In this document: one piece after another, positions 50,640 through 63,147 of the stretch
Layout: each line of letters begins with the position of its first letter
Position numbering within the stretch: position 1 is the first letter of the stretch
Assembly: GCF_027744825.2 (NCBI RefSeq)
Contig: NC_071339.1
Location: forward strand, 27,141,501-27,205,500
Direction: 5' to 3'
DNA length: 64,000 bases
Source of the DNA: Synchiropus splendidus
Lineage: Eukaryota; Chordata; Actinopteri; Syngnathiformes; Callionymidae
Notes under the pieces: model-generated
What the model was told of the DNA's origin: nothing
The model's database searches: none
What the model saw: the letters and a program-made list of their open reading frames with translations, nothing else
Position numbers and translations under genes: made by a program

Positions 50640-53400
50640 AGTCCTCCAAACCTATAGGGAAAACATTTACTGAGCAGCTACAGTCAGGGTTCTAGTCTGA
50701 GCTGAGCAAGAAAGAGGGAGTTTATTCACAAATGAATAAACAGTCATGCAGGAATCCGGTGGATCTCGGGACGCTGCACTCTGCACAGCACTGTAATGAA
50801 GCAGATACTGGTGTCCCAGAGCCAGTGCTGTGAATGAGGGCCGAAGGTTTGCAGGGTTCGGCTGCTCCTGAAGACAGAATGACATGAGACATGAGATACT
50901 CCCTTGAAAGCAGCCACAGATGTTGCCAGGCATCTCGTCAAGTGTGCTCTCAGGGATTCCGGTGCCCGTTTTTTCGCAGTCTCATAGGCTTTCATGATGG
51001 CAATTCTAAGCCAATGTGAAAACCTGTGAGTGGACAGCGCCTGCCCCTTCTTACCACCAGGGAGAGCCACCCACAGACTGTCCGTCTTTCCGAAGGGTTG
51101 GACTCGATCCAGTTAAGCTTTTAGCGCTGCTCGTATGAATGGGGAGGAGGGCAGAAAGTCTTTACTGATAAGGTGCTGACCAGTGAAGAAGAAGAGAGAC
51201 ATTTAGGTGCGATGGCAGGGTTGGGTCTAAGTGATACCGCCGAGTCATCGACACCAAAAGAGATGCAATCAGGGCTGATCGAAAAAGAGCTACTAGCTCC
51301 TTGGAGGCCTGATCAAGTGGGTCAAAAGGGGCTTCGGAGAGTGAATTGAGTACCAGCTGCAGGTCCCAGTAATGACATAAAGGTCTTGAGGTTGGTCTAA
51401 GCCTTTTCACTCATCTCATGAAACGGCTCACTTGACGATGCTTGCCGAAGGGGTGGCCGTCCAGACCATTGTGTAGCATGGAAAGGGCTGCTACATAAAC
51501 CCGTAATGTAGGGCTGCTCCGACCTTGGTTAACCAGATGCTGCAGAAACAAGAGGATGAGAGAAATAGCTGACTGGGTTCCACACCACCGGGGAAACATG
51601 TCCAATTAGCATTGTATACTCTGAGGGTTGGCAGAGCTTAAACGTTCTGAAAAGTCAATTGGACATCAGGGGGCAAGTGACTGATTGTTAACCCTGGAGA
51701 AGCCAAACCTTGAGGGGTGGTTCTAGACCTCAGGGTTCCTGATGTTTGCAGAAGCGCTGACCTCGATGGAGGGAACTCCCAGTGGCCTTTGATCCGCATA
51801 TGACACATCTCCGGATACCAGCTGGAGCTGGGGCTGTTTGGATTAAGGGAAGGAGGGGGAAAGGCATACAGGAGGCCTTTTGGCCACCTTGGATGAGCCA
51901 GGGCGTCCACATCCAGTGGAAGGTCATCAGATCTACGGGGAGAGAACCAGAGAGGACATTTGAAGCTCTATCTGCTGGCAAAGACATCAGCCACTGGGTG
52001 GCCGAAAAACTCGCTGATCATGTTTGCCATCTCCTGAGATAAACTCCATTAATCTGGCAGAGCCCTCAATGAGGCTAAATGTACATCAGCCCAGAGAAAA
52101 AATCTTTGTGGCGAGGTTGTGTGACACAGACGACCTCACGCCACCCTGACGGTTGATGTAGGCCACTGTGGTGGCGCTGTCTGATCTCACCATAACGTCG
52201 TTCCCAATTAGATGGAGAGAAAGGGCCACCAACACTCTAAAACCGCCAACAGTTCCATCGGGTTCATGTGACGACCTTCGGAACTGCTCCAGATCCCGCT
52301 GACGCAGATCTGATCCAGGTGGCCTCCCCCGCCGGACAGAGATGCATCTGTAAAGACTTGTAGGAATTGTTGGATCCTGAAAAGCGTGCTGAGTCCCAGT
52401 CAGAGCACGACTTTCCTGGGGGTCATGCTGGACTCAGTCTCCGGTCAGGCCCGACACTCGAGATTTGTCTTCTGGTCTTTGGTCTGGAGTCGGGTGAGGG
52501 TGCAGACCGCGAAACCACTTCTGAAGACCTCGCATGTTGAGCAGACCAAGGCGTGGGCCCCTGCCTCAATCGCGCGATGTGGTCCAACACCAATCTGGTG
52601 TGTGCTCATGACTCCTGTTTGGACCTGGCTAGAATCAACCAGTAGTCCAAGTACGTCAGAATCCGCACACCCTGTCTCCTTAGTGGTTCGAGCCCCGCCT
52701 TCATGCACTTGGTGAAGGTGCGAGGCACAAGACACTAGAAACTGTGTTGTGGAAGTAGGCGTGTGCAAGATCTATGGAGGTCATCCACTCTCACACTCTG
52801 ACGCACTCCAGGAGTCTCCTGCTGGTCCGGAACCGCTATCTGGTCATGAATTGGTTGAGGAGACTGAGGTGCAGAGCATGTCTCCACTGTGTCTTTTTGG
52901 GTCCTAGAAAGTACCTGGAGTAAAACCCAGCGTATCTGGATCGCTTTGCCACTCGTACAATTACTTCCTTTGACAGGAGAGCGCGGTCCTCCTCCATCAG
53001 ACACGACAGCTGGTTCTCTGAGTTCACCCAGGTCCACGTGGTGTCGCAGAACCTCGGGGTTGACTGTGAATCTGAAAGACGTGTCAATGACCGAATATCT
53101 TCTCGATCCATATGGGCAGGTGAGGAGACAGGCGCTATCAATTCAGAAGATACTCTTTCAAGACTGGCGACCTGACCACAGGAGAGGACTCCGGGTAGGG
53201 TCCAGGATGACAGGGTCGTCGGTGCACAGCGCCCACTCCTCTGGGCACTTCAAGTCCCGCTGGTTGTTCAAAAACAGACTTGCTTTTTTCAGCTGAGCCA
53301 TCAGAGGAAGTAGGGCCACCAAACTTGTATTGTACCTTGATCTGACACAGCAATTCTTCTGAGATGGACACCCGAGGGACCGGCCCAATCTCAGAAAGAG
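50640..53400 (-). pseudogene. DIRS-like retroelement copy II: RT, RNase H, tyrosine recombinase
   Basis: Minus-strand order. RT start (52836-53141): YAGFYSRYFLGPKKTQ and LHLSLLNQFMTR. Rest of RT (about 52600-52770): LEPLRRQGVRILTYLDYWLI. RNase H (51700-52300): MNPMELLAVLE, TVAYINRQGG and DDLPLDVDALAHP, with GLLYAFPPPSLN. Tyrosine recombinase (50850-51605): FLQHLVNQGRSSPTLRVYVA, MKRLRPTSRPLCHYWDLQLV, then LPGGKKGQALSTHRFSHWLR and SLRAHLTRCLATSVAAFKGV, the last containing the catalytic R-x-x-H-x-x-R-like region. There are many frameshifts. A short piece at about 52386-52455 is inverted within it. Confidence 0.82.
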
Positions 53401-54455
53401 ATGACTAGGCAGGACGATGTCCTGCTTGCCTCTGAGAGGTTTGGAGGGCTGCAGAGAACAGAATCACAGACAGACATCGCATCAGACATCGCGTGAGGGA
53501 GCTGAGAACAGAGCAGGTCTGGCACGCAGCGCCTACTGTGAGAGCCTCTCAAGTGGTGGCTTTCACAGTCCTGTGGCGACCCCTGCTAAAAACTGGCGAG
53601 TCTGAGGAATAAGAAGAGTTAATGGCAGAATTGAAACTCCCCTGACTTTTGGCTAGAACGAAACGTGAGAGAGTGGAAAGAGTTATCTGACACCTCTGCT
53701 TCTAATTGTGGAGAAGCTAAGGAAAAACATAACTTCTTGGCTCCTGAAACCTCCCCGTCTCCTGAGACAACGTCAAACAAAAACACATTTTTGAAGCCGG
53801 AGTTCGCACTGACTGGAACCGGAGGTGAACTTGGCGGTGATAAGCCCTAATTTTGGGCAGACAGGAAACAGACCCGATACCAATGTAATGCAGCTTATTT
53901 TTTATTTTACATACAATGATTTATTTGTAGGCTTTTGGAGGGAGCGGAGGTGAGAGCAGCCGACTGGTCTCTCCAAGAGGAGCTGCGAGGATCAGTGCAG
54001 CTACGATCCAGATGGCTGGGCTCACCCCGCCCCTTCGACCAGCGACAGTGTTCCACCTGGGCGGCGGCTGTGTGTGGAGGAGGCGCCGCGAGCAGAGCAC
54101 CACGCCAACGGGCTGTTGGATCTCCAAAATCTCTGGTGGAGTGAGAGAGGTTCTGCGATGGATGAGTCTGTCCATGGAGCTCATAAAGAGCGCGATGATC
54201 TTCTCAAGCGCTATGTGCTGGTTGCCGACTGCGTTGACACCATTCCACTGCGCGATGCTAGGATGGTCACTCCTCAGGGGAGAAGTCGAGCTCAAGGGGC
54301 GGGGGTATCGCGCATCACAAATCGCGCACGACTTCTGAGTGAGAGGGAACACAGCGCCACAATTCCAAACCCTCCACCTAAGCAGTAAACTCCTTACCTG
54401 ACCACGTGTAGTGCTAGTGCCACCGGAGTGTCAGAACTGCGCCGGGAATAGTCCG
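53400..54455 (-). repeat. DIRS-like element copy II, 5' region
   Basis: Inverse of 41340-42480. Shared strings include AATTTTGGGCAGA with GATACCAATGTAATGCA, and GGAGGCGCCGCGAGCAGAGC. An L2-type LINE is inserted immediately to its right, separating it from the U segment at 57591. Confidence 0.78.
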
Positions 54456-57400
54456 GATATCTTCCAGAATCAGAATCAGAATCAGAATCAGAATCAGAAT
54501 GAGATTTATTGCCATGGTCAGTGGGGAGCCCACTGACTAGGAAAGTGCCTTGGAATAAAGTGCAACAAAAAACAAATAAAATAAAATAAAATAAAATAAA
54601 TAGAATAACATAACAACAAGGCTGTTCACAAATTTAACAGTCTGATGGCCGAGGGGAAGAAGCTGTTCCTGTGACGGGAGGTTCTGGTCGGGATGGACCG
54701 TAGCCTCCTGCCAGAGGGAAGAGGAACAAACAGTCCATGTCCAGGGTGAGAAGGGTCGGCTCTGATCCGACCTGCACGTCTCTGGGTCCTAGAGGCATAC
54801 AGGTCCTGAAGAGGTGGCAGGCTGCAACCGATCACCTTCTCAGCAGAACGTACGATGCGCTGCAGTCGGCTCTTGTCCCTGGAGGTGGTGCTGTTGTACC
54901 AGACGGTGATAGAGGAGGTGAGGATGGACTGGATGATGGCCGTATAGAACTCCACCAGCAACTTCGTCGGCAGTCGTAGTTTCCGTACCTGCCTCAGAAA
55001 GAACATTCTCTGCTGGGCCTTCCTGATGAGGGACCTGATGGTTGGCTCCCATTTGAGGTCCTCATTGATGGTGGTTCCCAGGAAGTAGAAGGAGTCCACA
55101 ATAGGAATAGGTAAACCAGCCAACATGAGAGGGGACCGAGAAACTGTGACTCTCCTGAAGTCTATGACCATCTCCACTGTCTTCTGGGCATTGAGCTCCA
55201 GGTTGTTGTGGCTGCACCAGGACACTAGCCGCTCCACCTCCCTCCTGTAAGCCGACTCATCTCCATCTTAGATGAGCCCAATGATGGTGGTGTCATCCGC
55301 AAACTTGATCAGCTTCACGGACTCGTGGCTGGAGGTGCAGCAGTTAGTGTACAGAGAGAAGAGCCATGGTGAGAGAACACAGCCCTGAGGAGACCCGATG
55401 TTGAGGGTCCGAGTGTCGGAGACAGTCGTCCCCAGCCTCACACGCTGACTTCGGCTGGTCAGGAAGTCTGTAATCCATCTGCAGAGGGAGTCAGGCACGT
55501 CCAGCTGGCCAAGCTTGTCTTCAAGCAGAGCTGGAAGAATTGTGTTAAAGGCAGAGCTGAAGTCCACAAACAGGATCCTGGCATAGGTTCCTGGGCAGTC
55601 CAGATGCTCCAGAACGAAATGAAGGGCCTGGTTCACTGCATCGTCCGCAGATCTGTTGGCTCTGTAGCCAAACTGCAATGAGTGCAGGTGAGAAGCAGTG
55701 ATAGATTTCAGGTGGGACAGAACCAGGCGCTCAAAGGACTTCATGACCACAGACGTCAGTGCCACCGGTCTGTAGTCATTCAGTCCTGTGATCCTGGCCT
55801 TCTTGGGAACAGGGATGATAGTGGTGGACTTAAAGCAGGCAGGTACATGACAGGACACCAAGGAAGCATTGAAGATGTCCGTGAACACTGGAGCCAGCTC
55901 AGCAGCACAATGCCTCAGGATGGCAGGGGAAACTCTGTCCGGACCCACCGCCTTCTGAAGGTTCAGCCTCCTGAACTGAGTGCGCACGTCCTGCTCCATG
56001 ATGTCAAGAGAAAGAGGAAGAGGGGGGAGGTGAGGGGGTGGCTCATCAAAAGTGTCTGTGATCGACTTTGCTGTCTCAGTGACATCGTTCATCTTAGTTG
56101 TGTCACTAAGAGACAGCATAGTCCTTTGTTGTAAAGTGGAACATGGGGCTGGAGAGACCGCAGAGGTGTTGGTGCAAAAGGGCTGCTCAAAGCGACAATA
56201 GAAGTTGTTCAAGTCCTGTGCAAGAGCGAGGTTGTTCAGAGTGTGGGGGGCACGTGGCTTGTAGTTAGTGGGCACCTTGAGCCCTCTCCACACCACAGCC
56301 GAGTCATTGGCTGAGAACTGCTGCGTTAGTTTGTCAGAGTATGCGGCCTTAGCTTTCTTCAGCTCCCTCTGAAACCGATACTTCATCTCTTTGTAGCAGT
56401 TCCTGCCCCCACTCTTGCGAGCTGCCACCTTCTCCTGTCTGATCTGGTTGAGTTTAGTTGTGAACCAAGGTTTGTCATTTGCATAACTCACCTTGGTGCG
56501 GGTTGGAACTATGCACTCTTCACAGTAGCTGATCCATGAAGTCACAGTGTCTGTATACTCATCCAGATTGTTGGTGGCAGCCCTGAACACTTCCCAGTCT
56601 GTGGTCTCCATGCAAGACTGCAGCTCCTCTTTAGCTTCACTTGTCCAGATCTTCATGCTCCTCACAACAGGCTTTGCCAGCTTCAGCTTCTGCTTGTATG
56701 TAGGAACAAGATGAACCATCAAGTGTTCAGAGAGACCCAGTGCAGCTCGAGGGAGGGCGGTATAAGAGTTGCGGAGCGATGAGTAACAGTGATCCAGCAC
56801 GCTCTGCTCTCTGGTGGAACATTTTACAACCTGCCTGTACCTGGGAAGCTCCTCACTCAGAGTCGCTTGTTGAAGTCACCAAGCACAATCACAGGAGAGT
56901 CCGGGAAAGTTCGCTCCACATGCAGAACCTGATCCGCGAGCGCACTCTGAGCCTCACGTACATTCGCGCTGGGCGGGATATATATGGGAGCCAGAATGAA
57001 TGAAGCGAACTCACGTGGGGAGTAAAACGGCTTACAGTTCACGATCAGACATTCCAGAGAGGGAGAGCAGTGCTGAAAGATCACCGTCACGTCCGTACAC
57101 CAGCTCCTGAACCCGGTCCGCGCGGTGAAGCTGGAAACCCTCCAGATGAAGCGCAGTGTCCGGGATGAGATCGCTCAACCACGTCTCCGTGAAACACAAA
57201 ACACAAGAGGAGGAGAAGTCTCTGTTCCGTCTCAACATCAGCGCCAGTTCATCCATCTTATTGCTGAGCGACCGGACGTTGGAGAGGATTATCCCGGGAA
57301 GCGGAGTGCGCGATCCTCTTCGACGAAGGCGAACGAGTGCACCGGCACGTTTCCCTCTCCTCCTCAGTTTCTTCCGCCCAGCCAAAAGATGAACTAACTC

Positions 57401-57590
57401 CGTAACTGACACCACAAATACTGGTAGTAAGTCAGACGGAGTCAGAGCCCTGATGTTCATCAACTGATCTCGTGTGTAAAAACACGCAGATGCTCCATCA
57501 AAACACAAAAATAAACAAAATAACATGCACGATAATTCCAGGTCAGCCTTCGTCGGCGCCATCTTGTCAGCATTACCTCTTACCTGCAGT
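54456..57590 (-). mobile_element. L2-type LINE, nearly full length, with damaged ORF
   Basis: The minus-strand element starts just above ATG 57562 (MAPTKADLELSCMLFCLFLC). Endonuclease: ILSNVRSLSNKMDELALMLR, CFTETWLSDLIPDTALHL, then after a frameshift near 57085 SPVIVLGDFN. A second frameshift near 56860 leads to the long RT frame 55268-56800: [66 protein letters not shown] and KFADDTTIIGLI, then a TAA. It continues in frame to RIRADPSHPGHGLFVPLPSG. The 3' tail is five to six tandem ATTCTG units (54466-54500), typical of L2 3' ends. About 3.1 kb. Confidence 0.9.
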
Positions 57591-57893
57591 TATGGGCAGA
57601 CAACACGCGGTCGTGCCCTGTGTGTAGTCTCGCCATTCAACGCCAGCGGGCCGTTAGTGAAGTGGGATGATTCTTGAGATGGCGGTGGAGAGAGAGCTCA
57701 ACTTCGATACGACGGGCAGCGGATGTGCTTGACTCCACCACACGGAACTCAGCTAACTCTGGGAACAGAGTCTCCAGATCAACCTCATAGCAGCGGCTGG
57801 CTCTCGTCAAACTCATCCCATGGCTTGGAAGCAGGAAATGTGGAACGGTTCAGCTGCTTGTAGGCCAGTCGCAGCGCCCTATTCGTCGAGGTT
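57591..57893 (-). repeat. U segment, inverted copy
   Basis: Reverse complement of 44766-45090. It joins satellite array 3 at GAATAGGGCGCTG-type sequence, the same joint as at 44760-44780. Confidence 0.8.
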
Positions 57894-59870
57894 TAGTGTT
57901 GAATATACTAGAAAGAGTGTTTCTCCTATAGCTGTAGGTGAAATTCTCATATTCTAAGTCACCCCTCTAAGCAGTGAGTGAACAGCGCAGAAAACATGTT
58001 TTCAGCCGGAGGGACTGTGGTTTTCAGACCAACAAAAATAGAAATCTTGATAACTCTCTGAAACCACTTGAATTAGTTCTGAGGTTGAATTAGTCCTGCA
58101 GCTACTAGAATGAAGGCTTCTGCTGTGAAGTCAGGATAAATTTTCATGTTCTCAGGCTTCCCTGAGCAGTGACTGAACAGTACAGAATATAATATATATA
58201 ATATAATAATATAGAGTTTTCAGCAAGAAAGAAAGTGGGTTTCGGACTGGCAAAAATAAAATTGTTGATTACCCTCAAAAAACACACGTTTAGTGTTGTA
58301 TATACTAGAAAGAATTTTTTTCCTATAGTTGCTGGTGATATTTTCATGTTCTGAGGCACTTTTGATCAGTGAGTGAACAGTGCAGAAAACGTTTTCAGCC
58401 TGAGTGAAGCTGGTTTTCAGACCGACTTAAATAATAAAACAATTAATATAAATAATCTGGATAACTCTCTTAAATCACTTTAGACAGGTTGAATTAGTTC
58501 TGCAACCAGTAGAAATACTTTTTCTGCTGTAGTGGCAGGCGAAATTTTAATCTTCTGAGAAATCGCTGGGCAGTGAGTGAACAGTGTGTTCACTCACTGT
58601 CACAAATGCGTTGTCGGCCAAAGAAAAAGTGGGTTTCGGACAGTCAAAGATAAAAATGTTAATAACCCTCTAAAAACAGTTCAAAATGTAGGTTTAGTGT
58701 TGAATATACTCGAAAGAGTGAAATCAGTAACAGTTGCAGGAGACATTTTTATGTTCGGAGTCTATTCTGATAAGTGAGTGCACGGTGCAGAAAACGCGTT
58801 CTCAGCCCGAGTGATTGTGGTTTTCAGACCAACAACGATAAAAATGTTGATAATTCTCTGAAACCACTCTGAGTGGTTGAATTAGTTCTGCAGCTCCAAG
58901 AAAGACGCCTTCTGCTATAGAGTCAGGTGAAATTTTCATGTTCTTTGGCATCGATGAGAGTGAACAGAGCAGAAAAAGCCTTTTCAGGCCGAGAGAAGCT
59001 CGGTTTCTGACCAGGAAAAAAAAAAAAAAAGTTGATAACTCCCTGAAATTTTGTTCAGAAATGTAGGATTCGTGTTAATTATACTAGATAGAGAGTTTTT
59101 CCTATAGTTGCAGGAGAAATTTTCATGATCTCAGGCATCCGTGAGCAGTGAGTGAACGGTGCGTAAAACGCGTTTTCGGCCAAAAAAAGGTGGTTTAAAG
59201 ACCGACACAAATAAAAATGTTGATTGCTCTCTTCAATCACTTCAGACAGGTTGAATTAGTTCTGCACCCAGGAGAAATACCTTTTCTGCTAAAGTGGCAG
59301 GTCAAATTTTCATCTTCTGAGGAATCGCTCAGCAGTGAGTGAACAGTGCGTAAAATGCGTTTTCGGACCGGCAAAAATTAAATTTTTGATAACCCTCTAA
59401 AAACATGTCAGAAATGTAGGTTTACTGTTGAATATACCAGGAAGAATGTTTTTCCTATAGTTGCAGGTGATATTTTCATGTTCTGAGACTATTCTGAGCA
59501 GTGGGTGAACAGGGCAGAAAACGCGTTTTCAGCCCGAGAGCGGCTGAGCAGGAAAAAAAAAAACTTTATAACCCCCTGAAATACAGTTCAGAAATCTTGG
59601 TGTTGGTGGTGGTGTTAATTATACTAGAAAGAGTGTTTTTCCTTTAGTTGCAGGAAAAAAATTTCATTATCTCAAGCATACATGAGCAGTGAGTGAACAG
59701 TGCATAAAACGCATTGTCAGCCAAAGAAAAGGTGGTTTACAGATCGTCGAAAATAAGTGTTCATAACTCTGTTAAATCACTTTAGACAGGTTGAATTAGT
59801 TCTGCACCCAGTACAAAGACCCTTTCTGCTATAGTGGCAGGTGAAATTTGCATCTTCTGAGGAACACTCT
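57894..59870 (-). repeat. satellite of about 187 bp, array 3, about 10 units, inverted
   Basis: Same unit and orientation as array 2. Units carry small private insertions, such as an AATATAATAT run near 58195 and a (A)15 run near 59020. Confidence 0.9.
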
Positions 59871-59874
59871 ATGT

Positions 59875-61478
59875 ATGAGGGGCTGTTAATGCTACATCTT
59901 CACAACCCATTCATTCATTCAGGCTGAATAGACCACGGGCGAGGTGTTCCGGACTGCGCGAATCTGCCACCTGTGCACACACTCACACGAGGGTGTGCTG
60001 CAACCTGTTCATGCGAGGGGTTTGTTGGTCGCAGTGTTATCCAGTTTCATATACTGCTGGTGCCTTCGCATATAATTGGAAGCGGATTAGGTGCAATAAA
60101 ATGCGCATTACCTTGACGGCCATCCGGCAAAGAAGACAGCGCTGCCAGTCAGGACGCCGGTTAAGGATGGCCATGGTTTTGTCCCATGGATTCCTGGTCA
60201 GTCCGCAAAGCCATGTGCTCAAGATGACTTCATGGGTGATTCAGAATTCCAGATGGGTTCTTGACATACGGCGACCCTGCAGTTTACCAGATCATGACTA
60301 CATGCTTTGGTGGTCGGCAGAAGCTAAACGGCGTTGCTCCCGTAACTAGAAGGATGATGGCATCACTAGCTATGAATGACTGGCGCGTCAGGGCCCACGG
60401 CAATCCTTCTCCCCTGAGTGTGATGACACCTCAGTCCTGCCTGACGTTTCCGTGGTCCAGAGGAGGCGCTCCGCTCGTCTTCAGATCTCAAGATTCTTCG
60501 CTTCATGTGCCAGATGTGCCGGCTCCAGCTGTAATTTCACAATTGTAATTTCACAATTACAGAGTCACTGACTCACTCCTCTCTAATTTCACAATCATAT
60601 TTTGCAGAGTGCCCTGGCACTTCCAGTGAAGTAGAAAGGCTGGTGTAATATTCCTTGTGACGAGTGGGGTTTGTCATAGGACATGGTGGACATGATTTGG
60701 GCCAAGTTTGGGCTCCCACTGGCGGACCTCTTTGCCAACAGTGTTTGTTGCCGGAGGGCCTCCTTCACACCTTCCCTCCACCTCGCCTCCTCCTTCAGTT
60801 GATGAGGAGGATTCAGAAGGTGAGAGTGATTCTATTGGCGGCAGATAACCCCAGCTCGATCTGGTACCCAGAGATGTCGCAGATGTGAGCCTGCAGCAGG
60901 TAGTAGAAATTATGAGGGGTCCACACCCGTTTAATGCTGAACGGGTGTGGACTGCTGTCTGTTGGGTAAACATCCACTGCTAGTCCAGTTAAAGCAGGGA
61001 GACAAGACAAAGACCCACCTCGCATCTGCCCCTATTGGGATCTTCAATTGGTATTAAGTCTGACTCTGAAGCTCTCTTGGAGCCACTTGATCAGACTCCT
61101 TTGGAGCTGGTGGCTTACAAAACAGCTCTTCTCCTGGCTCTGGCCTCCATCAGGAGGGTTTGGAGAACTATGTGCCTTCTCGATTAGTCCTGACTGTATT
61201 TCATGTATTCCTGTGAGGGCACTGAGAGCTTATCTAAATGCAGTCAAGGCCTTCAGGAAAACAGAGAAGCTGTGGGTGGCACTGGCAGGTGGTAAAATGC
61301 GGCATCATCCATAGCAGCCTTCAGAGGAGTTTCTTTGGCAGAAATCTGCCACGCTGCCTCCTGGGCTTCCGTCTCAACTTTTGCAGAATTCTATTTATCT
61401 GAAGTAGCTGCTTCTTCTTTGCCTCACTTTGTCCTGTCTTCAGGTGCTTCCAGCAGCTCTGGCCAATAAATGAGAGAA
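59875..61478 (+). pseudogene. DIRS-like retroelement copy III (RNase H and tyrosine recombinase part)
   Basis: Plus strand. RNase H tail (60664-60888): LLHTFPPPRLLLQLMRRIQK and SIWYPEMSQM. Recombinase: a fragmentary core (61040-61150), then PVRALRAYLNAVKAFRKTEK and LWVALAGGKMRHH, then SSLPHSVLSSGASSSSGQ-like decayed end. The left edge 59875-59950 matches 50465-50380 inverted. The right edge ends at GAGAGAAT, where a retroviral LTR begins; in copy II the corresponding sequence continues (near 49410), so the LTR interrupts it. Confidence 0.75.
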
Positions 61479-61479
61479 T

Positions 61480-61915
61480 TGTTAGTGTAGTCCGGCCAGC
61501 GGGGTACACTTCTCAGGGCGTCGAGTCGGGAGCAGAAGAAACCACAGAAGTAGTGGGATACAAGCTTTGTTTTATTCCACATCAGCGTAACATAATTTCA
61601 TCGCTTGACATCGCTCAGTATCAAATTGTTCAAAGTACAAACACATTAGGTAGGGGCTGGATCAAGGGCGTTCCTTGTACCAGATACACATTGTCACAAA
61701 CATGCATGTCCACCTTTGGCCTCCTGGCTGAATCACAAAAACAAGAGCTTCTGGCAGCTCCAGAGAAAACATACATTCCTGTTTTCACTTCAAGGGTACC
61801 ATCTCTGGCGTATTTGGAATACAGAGTGGGTGGATATCTGTTCAACATTCCATTGGTACTGAAAAACAAGTTATCATTGTAACCCTAATGACACAGGTCA
61901 AATTATTCCACAACA
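61480..61915 (-). repeat. endogenous retrovirus 3' LTR
   Basis: A 436-bp segment. On the minus strand it begins TGTTGTGG and ends CTAACA (plus strand TGTTAG to CAACA), the short inverted TG..CA termini of LTRs. A minus-strand polyadenylation signal AATAAA lies at 61571-61576, suitably near the end for an R region. Immediately outside is a purine tract, AAAGGGGAGA (61918-61927 reversed), the expected second-strand primer. The partner LTR would lie beyond the window. Confidence 0.75.
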
Positions 61916-62377
61916 TATCTCCCCTTTGTGGGTCTCAGACCCACACACCGAATTTAGCAAACTATCCCATTTTATTTTATTGAAGATTATTTCGTACTGT
62001 AACAGAGCAGTGACAATATACTGGATATAAGTATGTAGAAAATGTTAACTAAATGATTCATATAGCTGTAGTTAGTTCAATATGTTTACTGCTGTCTGGT
62101 TAAATAAAAATCTCAACCGCGTCGCAGGAAAATGTTAGTCAGTTCGTTTCCGGAAGCATCAAAAGTTTTCCCCAATTGTTTTTTGTTGTCACTTTTCGTC
62201 ATAGGTGAAATTTTCTTTTTTTTTTTTTTTTTTTAGTGAAACAATAATCAAGTAATTATACTGGCAAAGAAACATAGTATCATGATTTAAACACATTTGT
62301 CATGTAATCATAACAACACCTCATTCTTCAGTCACCTCTGGAGTATGATCAGAGGCCTCCAATTAATCAGGTGATGG
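61916..62377. other. retroviral 3' untranslated region
   Basis: Between the env stop and the LTR on the minus strand. Contains the polypurine tract at its left edge and a poly-T run at 62218-62235. No ORF of note. Confidence 0.5.
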
Positions 62378-62764
62378 CTACAGATGTGGTCTCTCAGTCA
62401 CCACGAGAGCCAGTTGTTCAGCAGGCATCATGTTCAGCATCTGTGCGTTCCAAAGTCCCGTCGTGACCGCTAACTGCTTCTCAGTCATTCGCAGACACAG
62501 TTTCCTCATCATGGGTACGATGCAACATGCCAGAAGAAAAATGACGATGAGTATGATTGCAGTAGTCATCCCCACTTCTGCAAAAAATGCTCCACATTTT
62601 CTTCGGTGTCCATCTAACCAATCCCAGGCCCAACTTATAGCTCCTGCATGCTCTTTTATCTCATTTTTTGAATCTCTAAGTTTATCCATTGCAATGGCAA
62701 ATGTTCCATCAGGCGCGGTGTTGTTGGAATGTAAGTGCAACACTGATCTGCAAACATGTGACAC
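62378..62764 (-). pseudogene. endogenous retrovirus env, transmembrane C-terminus
   Basis: The minus-strand frame is 128 residues. Its ectodomain remnant contains SVLHLHSNNTAPDGTFAIAM and AISWAWDWLDG, then a single membrane anchor (TTAIILIVIFLLACCIVPMM) and a short cytoplasmic tail. The position just upstream of a purine tract and LTR fits env. The surface subunit and fusion peptide are absent, so only the anchor portion of an old glycoprotein copy remains. Confidence 0.75.
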
Positions 62765-62939
62765 ACACCAACCAATCTAACACCTGACGATTTCGTAACA
62801 CCATTTTACCAGTTTCATGCAGTTGTTCTCCCAGTAGTTTAAATATTTCATAGGTATGGTTTGTGTAAATAGTAAATATAATTAATCGAATAATGTGGTT
62901 TTATTACAGAGAGGACTAGTGGTGGTCAAAACTGGACGG

Positions 62940-63135
62940 TCATCTTCGTTTCCTTTTTTTTGACTGTGGTGTGGTTCCAAGTTTGGCAGACAGTGTTTTA
63001 CCTAGAGCTCCCTGACCTCTGACATGGATCCCACTTTTACTCCGCCTGTCCTGCACCAATACGCTTAACGTTTTGTGTTTCTGGGCATTTTTCACACAAC
63101 GGGTGATCGCATCGTACTTAACTGAGTCCCTGTTA
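62940..63135 (-). other. open basic reading frame between pol and env
   Basis: About 65 codons are open on the minus strand, including YDAITRCVKNAQKHKTLSVL and QGALGKTLSAKLGTTPQ, and ending KKRKRR-stop. No ATG is visible, so it could be an exon of a spliced env or accessory message, or chance. Confidence 0.3.
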
Positions 63136-63147
63136 TGCTCGAGTTTT

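Noticed and set aside
55682..56134. 150-residue plus-strand ORF
   Set aside because: Shadow of the L2 LINE RT frame on the minus strand.
61553..61882. 109-residue plus-strand ORF
   Set aside because: It lies across the retroviral LTR, antisense to it, with no recognisable motif.
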